In this document: in pieces, positions 5,427 to 10,187 of the stretch | Layout of the letters: each line of letters starts with the position of its first letter | Numbering within the stretch: position 1 is the first letter of the stretch | DNA from: Bacteroidaceae bacterium | Lineage (GTDB): Bacteria; Bacteroidota; Bacteroidia; Bacteroidales; Bacteroidaceae | NCBI GenBank assembly: GCA_017548225.1 | Contig: JAFYMV010000023.1 | Coordinates: forward strand, 1 to 10,187 | Direction of reading: 5' to 3' | Length of the DNA: 10,187 nt | Program-made: the position numbers and the translations under genes | Notes under the pieces: model-generated | What the model was told of the DNA's origin: nothing | The model's input: the letters and a program-made list of their open reading frames with translations, nothing else | Databases searched by the model: none

Positions 5427-5447
5427 ACATTCCCATGAAAGGAATGT
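5427..5447 (+). other. Small hairpin after the sugar transferase stop
   Basis: A perfect 7-bp stem (ACATTCC at 5427-5433 with GGAATGT at 5441-5447) and 7-nt loop, 14 bp past the stop codon and just before the main terminator. It has no T-tract, so it is more likely an mRNA-end structure than a terminator. Confidence 0.4.
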
Positions 5448-5460
5448 ATAACTAAAAAAT

Positions 5461-5490
5461 AATAGGATGCACTCGCAAGTGCATCCTATT
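5461..5490. terminator. Bidirectional terminator between sugar transferase and folD
   Basis: A perfect 13-bp stem (5461-5473 with 5478-5490; arm AATAGGATGCACT) and a CGCA loop. Rightward, the stem runs into TTTTGTT (5489-5494); leftward it runs into a T-rich stretch, seen as ACTAAAAAAT on the plus strand (5451-5460). It therefore ends both converging transcripts. Confidence 0.9.
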
Positions 5491-5517
5491 TTGTTAGAGG
5501 AACTGAACCTTTCCCTC

Positions 5518-6399
5518 TTATTTGTATATGGCTTTAGTGCCAGCTAACAGAGTATTCATCATCAGCGATACGATAGTCATAGGACCTACGCCGCCAGGTA
5601 CGGGAGTGATGTATGAACATTTGGGGGCTACCTCGTCAAACTTCACATCGCCCGTGAGCTTGAATCCGCTCTTGCGTGTAGCATCGGGAACACGAGTAGT
5701 GCCCACATCGATGACTACGGCACCTTCCTGTACCATATCTGCAGTCACAAAGTTGGGCTGCCCCATAGCAGCAATAAGGATATCTGCCTCCTGGCACTCC
5801 TTTACCAAATCTTTGGAACGGCTATGGCATACGGTTACGGTAGCATCGCCAGGGTAGGCTTTCTGCATCATGAGGGTGGCCATAGGCTTGCCCACAATGT
5901 TGCTGCGACCCAAGATGACACACTTTTTACCTGAAGTCTCGATGTTATAGCGCTTGAGCAACTGCAGTATGCCATTAGGTGTAGCTGATACGAAACAGGG
6001 GAGTCCGATTGACAAACGACCTACATTGATGGGGTGGAAACCGTCGACATCCTTGCGGTAGTCGATAGCTTCAATGATGCGCTGCTCGTTGATGTGGCGA
6101 GGCAGAGGGAGCTGTACGATGAAACCGTCTACATCAGCATCTTTGTTCAGGCGGTCAATCTCTGCAAGCAGAGTATCTTCGGTAACATCGCTTTCAAAGC
6201 GAATGAGCGATGAGGTGAATCCGCATGCCTCGCACGCTTTCACTTTGTTGGCCACATAAGTCTCGCTACCACCATCGTGTCCTACGAGGATAGCTGCAAG
6301 GTGAGGGCGCTTCTCACCGCGTGCTACGCGCTCGGCTACTTCGGCTGCAATCTCTTGCTTGATTTGCTCCGATATGGCTTTTCCGTCAATGAGTTGCAT
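5518..6399 (-). CDS. folD: Bifunctional methylenetetrahydrofolate dehydrogenase / methenyltetrahydrofolate cyclohydrolase
   Basis: 293 residues. It interconverts 5,10-methylene-, 5,10-methenyl- and 10-formyl-tetrahydrofolate with NADP in the cytoplasm, feeding purine and formyl-Met synthesis. The catalytic Tyr and Lys, four apart, are Y48 and K52 in ETYVANKVKAC. The substrate loop DGFIVQLPLPRHIN is at 91-104, KDVDGFHPINVGRL at 116-129, the Rossmann motif GRSNIVGKP at 164-172, and the C-terminal signature PVPGGVGPMT at 266-275. The usual PCTP motif reads SATP (138-141), which I recall as normal for Bacteroidota. The open frame extends 18 codons upstream to 6453, but that part overlaps ffh; the ATG at 6399 begins the family's MQLIDGKAIS. 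Only one base separates it from the ffh stop, so translation is probably coupled to ffh. Confidence 0.97.
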   Translation of the reverse strand: MQLIDGKAISEQIKQEIAAEVAERVARGEKRPHLAAILVGHDGGSETYVANKVKACEACGFTSSLIRFESDVTEDTLLAEIDRLNKDADVDGFIVQLPLPRHINEQRIIEAIDYRKDVDGFHPINVGRLSIGLPCFVSATPNGILQLLKRYNIETSGKKCVILGRSNIVGKPMATLMMQKAYPGDATVTVCHSRSKDLVKECQEADILIAAMGQPNFVTADMVQEGAVVIDVGTTRVPDATRKSGFKLTGDVKFDEVAPKCSYITPVPGGVGPMTIVSLMMNTLLAGTKAIYK

Positions 6400-6400
6400 G

Positions 6401-7726
6401 TTATCTTCTGAATTTAGGCATTCCCATTTTGCCCATGGGCATATTGGCAACATTCTTCATCATCTTGCGAGTCTGCTCGAACTGCTTGAGCAAGCGATTT
6501 ACCTCCTGGATGTTGGTGCCGCTACCTTTGGCAATACGCTGACGACGGCTTCCGTTGATAGCTTCGGGGTGGCTACGCTCGTAGGGAGTCATAGAGTAGA
6601 TGATGGCTTCTACGCTCTTGAAGGCGTTGTCGTCAATGTCAAGATCCTTAATCTGCTTACCTACACCGGGAATCATACCCATAAGGTCCTTGATGTTACC
6701 CATCTTCTTGATTTGGGCAATCTGAGTGAGGAAGTCGTTGAAGTCAAACTGATTGCGAGCGAGCTTCTTTGAGAGTTTCTTTGCCTCCTCCTCGTCGAAT
6801 TGCTCCTGTGCCTTCTCTACGAGTGATACGATATCTCCCATGCCGAGTATGCGGTCGGCCATGCGAGAGGGATGGAATACATCGAGTGCTTCGAGTTTCT
6901 CACCAGTACCCACGAACATGATAGGCTTGCTTACTACGGTGCGGATAGAGAGGGCAGCACCACCACGAGTGTCACCATCCAGTTTGGTCAGTACTACGCC
7001 GTCAAAGTCGAGGCGGTCGTTAAACTCCTTGGCTGTATTCACAGCATCCTGACCTGTCATTGAGTCTACAACGAAGAGAATCTGATCGGGATCTACTGCA
7101 TCCTTGATGGCTGCGATCTCCTGCATCATCTGCTCGTCTACAGCAAGACGACCTGCGGTATCGACGATGACTACATCGTAGTTCTTTGCTTTGGCTTCAC
7201 GAATGGCGTTCAGTGCAATCTCGATAGGGTTCTTGTTTCCCTCTTCCTTATATACTGGCACCTCAATTTGCTCGCCCAACACTGAGAGCTGGTCAATAGC
7301 AGCAGGACGGTATACATCACAAGCTGCGAGCAAGGGGCGACGGTGCTTCTTGTTCTTGAGCATCAACGCGAGCTTACCTGACATGGTTGTCTTACCCGAT
7401 CCTTGCAGACCGCTCATAAGGATTACCGAAGGGTGTCCTTTGAGTTCGAGCTCTACGGTATCGCCACCCATGAGGGCTGTAAGCTCATCATGTACGATCT
7501 TTACCATCAACTGGCTGGGGCGGACGGCTGTGAGTACATTCTGACCCAAAGCCTTCTGCTTCACCGTGTCGGTAAAGGTCTTGGCTACTTTATAGTTGAC
7601 ATCGGCATCAAGTAATGCCTTGCGTACATCTTTGAGGGTTTCCGCTACATTGACTTCGGTGATTTTTCCTTCACCTTTAAGTATCTTAAATGATCTTTCG
7701 AGTCTTTCGCTTAAGTTTTCAAACAT
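6401..7726 (-). CDS. ffh: Signal recognition particle protein (SRP54 homologue)
   Basis: 441 residues, normal for bacterial Ffh. It binds 4.5S RNA and nascent hydrophobic signal sequences, and with FtsY delivers ribosomes to the Sec translocon. The N domain (1-95) is a helical bundle. The G domain contains G1 GLQGSGKTT (106-114), the insertion-box region DVYRPAAIDQL (137-147), G3 DTAGRL (189-194), G4 TKLDGDTRGG (247-256) and the closing GTGEKLEALDVFHP (273-286). The methionine-rich M domain (about 300-441) has the RNA-binding SRRQRIAKGSGT (393-404) and a C-terminal Met/Lys tail (421-441). All GTPase motifs are intact. It is the first gene of an ffh-folD operon. Confidence 0.98.
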   Translation of the reverse strand: MFENLSERLERSFKILKGEGKITEVNVAETLKDVRKALLDADVNYKVAKTFTDTVKQKALGQNVLTAVRPSQLMVKIVHDELTALMGGDTVELELKGHPSVILMSGLQGSGKTTMSGKLALMLKNKKHRRPLLAACDVYRPAAIDQLSVLGEQIEVPVYKEEGNKNPIEIALNAIREAKAKNYDVVIVDTAGRLAVDEQMMQEIAAIKDAVDPDQILFVVDSMTGQDAVNTAKEFNDRLDFDGVVLTKLDGDTRGGAALSIRTVVSKPIMFVGTGEKLEALDVFHPSRMADRILGMGDIVSLVEKAQEQFDEEEAKKLSKKLARNQFDFNDFLTQIAQIKKMGNIKDLMGMIPGVGKQIKDLDIDDNAFKSVEAIIYSMTPYERSHPEAINGSRRQRIAKGSGTNIQEVNRLLKQFEQTRKMMKNVANMPMGKMGMPKFRR

Positions 7727-7757
7727 AGTAATTTAGCTGTTGATTTCAATTAAGGTG

Positions 7758-7788
7758 CAAAGATAGTGCAAGCCGAGAGAAAAAGCAA
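7758..7788 (-). promoter_or_regulatory. Predicted Bacteroidota promoter of ffh-folD
   Basis: On the minus strand the -33 TTG (7788-7786) and the -7 TATCTTTG (7765-7758, exact TAnnTTTG match) are 20 bp apart. Predicted start near 7750, leaving a leader of about 25 nt before the ffh ATG at 7726. The -33 box and spacer lie inside the direct repeat 7763-7788. Confidence 0.75.
7763..7788. repeat. Direct repeat copy 1 (26 bp) covering the ffh promoter spacer
   Basis: Identical over 26 bp to 7845-7870, 82 bp away; core GTGCAAGCCGAGAG. It is followed by an inverted repeat GCAAGT-TT-ACTTGC (7785-7798). From memory the block resembles promoter-proximal intergenic repeats in Bacteroides/Prevotella. Confidence 0.85.
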
Positions 7789-7844
7789 GTTTACTTGCAT
7801 TTTTCCAAGGCGCCGCCTATCTTCAAACTGCAAAGCAGGTTAAA

Positions 7845-7870
7845 ATAGTGCAAGCCGAGAGAAAAAGCAA
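7845..7870. repeat. Direct repeat copy 2 (26 bp), with decayed promoter box
   Basis: Exact copy of 7763-7788. On the minus strand the place of the -7 box reads TATTTTAA (7847-7840) instead of TATCTTTG, so this copy has probably lost promoter activity. The stretch 7727-8005 (279 bp) holds only these repeats, the ffh promoter, a hairpin and the lolA terminator; no gene was seen in it. Confidence 0.85.
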
Positions 7871-7886
7871 ATCTCAACGAGCGATA

Positions 7887-7914
7887 GTAGAGCAAATGCT
7901 TGCATTTCTTCTAC
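7887..7914. other. Imperfect hairpin in the lolA-ffh intergenic region
   Basis: GTAGA (7887-7891) pairs with TCTAC (7910-7914) and AAATGC (7894-7899) with GCATTT (7902-7907), separated by a 2+2-nt internal loop. It occupies the place after repeat copy 2 that GCAAGT-TT-ACTTGC occupies after copy 1. Function unknown; no T-tract. Confidence 0.4.
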
Positions 7915-7953
7915 AGAGCGAACTTGGGACTAAATTAAGTTAGGCTTACTTAT

Positions 7954-7983
7954 AAAACAAGCCCCGCTATAGGGCGAGGCTTG
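7954..7983 (-). terminator. Rho-independent terminator after lolA
   Basis: Minus-strand stem of 10 bp (CAAGCCTCGC at 7983-7974 with GCGGGGCTTG at 7967-7958, one G-U pair) with loop CCTATA, followed by TTTTAT. It lies about 22 bp past the lolA-like stop and separates it from the ffh promoter. Confidence 0.8.
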
Positions 7984-8005
7984 ATTTAAATGAATATGAT
8001 TCCTT

Positions 8006-8662
8006 TTATCTCATGTCGATAACTTCATCGGCAGGAAACTCTTTCTCCGGATAGGTGAAGAAGTCTTTCGAAAAGGTTAGTCCGTTTCTCATAGAACGCA
8101 CCTCTATCGTGTGAGGATATCCTACAGAGGTGATGAGTTCGAGTGCAGCAAGGCTTCCGTCGCTATGGATGTATATGTTGACGCTTGACAATTCTTGTTC
8201 CTCGTCAATAGCCTCTAGTGTTACCATGTGGCTAGGCTTGCCGTTGAGTATCTTTTCTCCTCCGTCTATCGCGGTGAAATACTCCTTATAGCTGCTCAAC
8301 AATAGGTAAGGGTTGATGTTTTGCTGCTCTTCAATAGTGGGGTTGTTGATGTATACTTCGTTGTATCCACTGTGCTGCTGTAGAGTCCACTGCGTAGTGC
8401 CGTCATACCAAATCTTCATCTCATCGGTATCGTAGGCGAACTTTTGTCCGTCCATGAGCAGTTTGCCGCTGATGCGTATGTCCTCCTCATTGATGCGGAA
8501 TGTAATTTCCGTACCCTTGTTTTGTAGCTTCTCAACCGCCTTGTTGAGCCACACTTCTGCTGCTCCCTGTGCTGCAGCAGGTACTATGGGAAGCATCATC
8601 AATAGAAACATGATGATGCCCATAGCGATATTCTTGGATGTGTTGTATACAGTCGTTTGCAT
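8006..8662 (-). CDS. LolA-like periplasmic outer-membrane lipoprotein carrier
   Basis: 218 residues. A signal peptide with hydrophobic core GIIMFLLMMLPIVP (15-28) ends in AAA-Q, so cleavage is likely after residue 31. The mature part resembles the LolA half-barrel: GTEITFRINEEDIRISGKLLMDGQKFAYDT, then MKIWYDGTTQWTL (82-94), the segment NPYLLLSSYKEYF, and the late strand SSVNIYIHSDGSLAALEL. LolA receives lipoproteins from LolCDE at the inner membrane and carries them across the periplasm. The ATG at 8662 gives a rather long n-region with Lys10; Met14 (8623) is an alternative start with a shorter one. The gene begins 54 bp after the glnN stop with no clear promoter between, so read-through from glnN is plausible. 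The overall pattern, not one diagnostic motif, supports the call; a related DUF of LolA fold is the alternative. Confidence 0.8.
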   Translation of the reverse strand: MQTTVYNTSKNIAMGIIMFLLMMLPIVPAAAQGAAEVWLNKAVEKLQNKGTEITFRINEEDIRISGKLLMDGQKFAYDTDEMKIWYDGTTQWTLQQHSGYNEVYINNPTIEEQQNINPYLLLSSYKEYFTAIDGGEKILNGKPSHMVTLEAIDEEQELSSVNIYIHSDGSLAALELITSVGYPHTIEVRSMRNGLTFSKDFFTYPEKEFPADEVIDMR

Positions 8663-8716
8663 ATTGTTGTTTTTTACCTTTCTCTAAAATGATAGACTAT
8701 GCAATGTGCAAAAGGT

Positions 8717-10187
8717 TTATCGGATGAACAACAATTCGCGATACTTGGGCAAGGGCCATAAGCTGTCGTCCACCACTTCCTCAAGGTCATCGATGTACGA
8801 GCGCAGCTCTTCGAGCTTGGGAGCGACGGTGTCGTGATAGGCTACTGCCTTCTCATAGAGTCCGCCAATGCGATTGGCCACCTTGCGGCATGCAATCATC
8901 TCGGCTACGCCACTCTCAATCTTGTGCACAAGGCCTGCGATGCGGCGTATGAGGTTGATGTTCGAGGCCGAGAGGGCTTCGCCTTCAGCTCCGAGAATCT
9001 CTTTCATCTTATACACATTGTCTACCAATTGGCTTTGGTATTTTGTGGCTACGGGGATGATATGGTTGATAGCCATATCGCCGAAGATGCGGGCTTCAAT
9101 CTGTATCTTCTTGGTATATATCTCCCACTTGATTTCGTTGCGTGCCTCCAACTCTGCGCGGCTCATGATGTTGAGGCTCTCAAACATCTCTACGCTAGTC
9201 TCATTGGCATACGCCTTGAAGATGTCGGGGGCAGAGGTTTCGCAATCGAGTCCGCGGCGTGCCGCTTCGGCTTTCCACTCATCGCTATATCCATTACCGT
9301 CAAAGCGGATGGGCTTGCAGTAGGTGATGAGCTTTTGTATCTCCTTGATGAGTGCCTCACGCTTATCCATACCAGCTTCGATGAGTGCATCTACATGCTT
9401 CTTGAACTCTGCCAACTGCTCGGCTACAGCGCCATTGAGCGCAATCATGGCACAAGCACAGTTCGCTTCAGAGCCTACAGCGCGGAATTCAAAACGGTTA
9501 CCTGTGAAGGCGAAGGGTGAGGTGCGGTTACGGTCGGTGTTGTCGATAAGCAACTCGGGGATCTGCGGCATCTCGAGAATCTTCTTGCCTGTCTTACCGG
9601 CAATCTTGAAAAGCTCCTCGCTCGACGAGTTCTCAAGTGCATCAAAGAGCGTGGTGAGCTGCTGGCCGAGGAAGGTAGAAATGATGGCAGGAGGCGCCTC
9701 ATGGCCACCCAAGCGGTGTGTGTTGGTGGCGCTCATGATAGAGGCCTTCAGCAGTCCGTTGTGGCGGTATACGGCAGCCAAAGTGTTTACAACGAAGGTG
9801 ATAAACATCAAATTGTCTTCGGTTGTCTTGCCGGGCGACATCAAGCGGTGTCCGCGGTCAGAGCCGAGACTCCAGTTGTTGTGCTTTCCCGATCCGTTGA
9901 TGCCGGCAAAGGGCTTCTCGTGTAGCAGGCAACGGAATCCGTGCTTGCGGGCAATCTTCTTCATGAGAATCATTACCAGCATGTTGTGGTCGCAAGCGAT
10001 GTTGGTCTCTTCGTAGATAGGGGCCAACTCAAATTGGTTGGGAGCAGCCTCATTGTGTCGTGTCTTGGCAGGAATGCCGAGTTTCAAGGACTCAATCTCC
10101 AACTCCTTCATGAAAGCCGCTACACGCTCGGGGATGGCGCCAAAGTAGTGGTCTTCGAGCTGCTGGTCTTTGGCGGAGCCATGTCCC
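8717..10187 (-). CDS. glnN: Type III glutamine synthetase (GlnN), C-terminal part, cut by window edge
   Basis: The frame stays open from the right edge (first full codons read GHGSAKDQQLEDHYFG) to the stop at 8717: 489 residues of an enzyme usually about 730 long, so the N-terminal third lies outside. It makes glutamine from glutamate, ammonia and ATP as a dodecamer in the cytoplasm. Type III marks: KTRHNEAAPNQFELAPIYE (about 43-61 of the visible part) and the strongly conserved HEKPFAGINGSGKHNNWSLG (about 88-107), which holds the glutamate-binding loop; the Arg-rich segment RNRTSPFAFTGNRFEFRAVG lies further on. The long helical C-terminal region (KYQSQLVDNVYKMKEILG onward) distinguishes GSIII from GSI and GSII. 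Family members lack the adenylylation control of GSI. An internal Met at 10111 is not the true start. The promoter is outside the window. Confidence 0.97.
   Translation of the reverse strand, partial: GHGSAKDQQLEDHYFGAIPERVAAFMKELEIESLKLGIPAKTRHNEAAPNQFELAPIYEETNIACDHNMLVMILMKKIARKHGFRCLLHEKPFAGINGSGKHNNWSLGSDRGHRLMSPGKTTEDNLMFITFVVNTLAAVYRHNGLLKASIMSATNTHRLGGHEAPPAIISTFLGQQLTTLFDALENSSSEELFKIAGKTGKKILEMPQIPELLIDNTDRNRTSPFAFTGNRFEFRAVGSEANCACAMIALNGAVAEQLAEFKKHVDALIEAGMDKREALIKEIQKLITYCKPIRFDGNGYSDEWKAEAARRGLDCETSAPDIFKAYANETSVEMFESLNIMSRAELEARNEIKWEIYTKKIQIEARIFGDMAINHIIPVATKYQSQLVDNVYKMKEILGAEGEALSASNINLIRRIAGLVHKIESGVAEMIACRKVANRIGGLYEKAVAYHDTVAPKLEELRSYIDDLEEVVDDSLWPLPKYRELLFIR

Noticed and set aside
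6400..6453. 18-codon upstream extension of folD
   Set aside because: It lies wholly inside the ffh 3' end, and the family start MQLIDGKAIS begins at the ATG at 6399.
8834..9520. Long plus-strand frames opposite glnN (also 9324-10016)
   Set aside because: They are antisense shadows of the strongly conserved type III glutamine synthetase and resemble no family.

Overview
The window looks like a piece of a Bacteroidales (Bacteroidota) chromosome, close to Bacteroides/Prevotella. The evidence is a type III (GlnN) glutamine synthetase, three promoters of the Bacteroidota form TTG-N18..20-TAnnTTTG, little Shine-Dalgarno use, a stand-alone 23S-intervening-sequence-type four-helix protein, and GTCATC..TGAGCG and GTGCAAGCCGAGAG intergenic repeats of kinds common in this phylum. 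Nearly everything is on the minus strand. No tRNA, rRNA, CRISPR array, phage gene or transposase was seen.

Layout from left to right. A bacterial lipocalin (Blc type) is cut by the left edge (1-173, minus). A degenerate inverted repeat (190-263) follows, then an Hsp20 small heat-shock protein (295-810, minus) whose alpha-crystallin domain carries a loop with ten cysteines. A clear minus-strand terminator (929-962) closes an apparent operon read leftward: fabD (3739-4599), a four-helix-bundle gene inside a 470-bp inverted-repeat element (3267-3736), a cytoplasmic GH13 alpha-amylase (1570-3258) and a stand-alone AlaX-type tRNA-editing protein (1098-1565). fabD and a lone sugar-phosphate transferase (about 4772-5413, plus) diverge from back-to-back promoters whose -33 boxes form one palindrome (4687-4700). 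A strong bidirectional terminator (5461-5490) separates the transferase from a two-gene ffh-folD operon (7726 down to 5518, one base between genes). The ffh promoter lies in a partly duplicated intergenic block (7758-7914). A LolA-like carrier (8006-8662) has its own terminator (7954-7983) and sits just downstream of the C-terminal two thirds of glnN (8717 to the right edge).

Most of this is housekeeping: fatty-acid initiation (FabD), one-carbon folate metabolism (FolD), protein targeting (Ffh), lipoprotein trafficking (LolA), nitrogen assimilation (GlnN), alpha-glucan use and translation quality control (AlaX). Two items stand out. One is the cysteine-rich insertion in Hsp20, which suggests a metal- or redox-responsive chaperone. 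The other is the four-helix gene, bounded by a 32-bp inverted repeat built of four 7-bp units per side. It looks like a small mobile element, or one that forms an RNA stem, related to 23S rRNA intervening sequences and lodged between fabD and the amylase gene.
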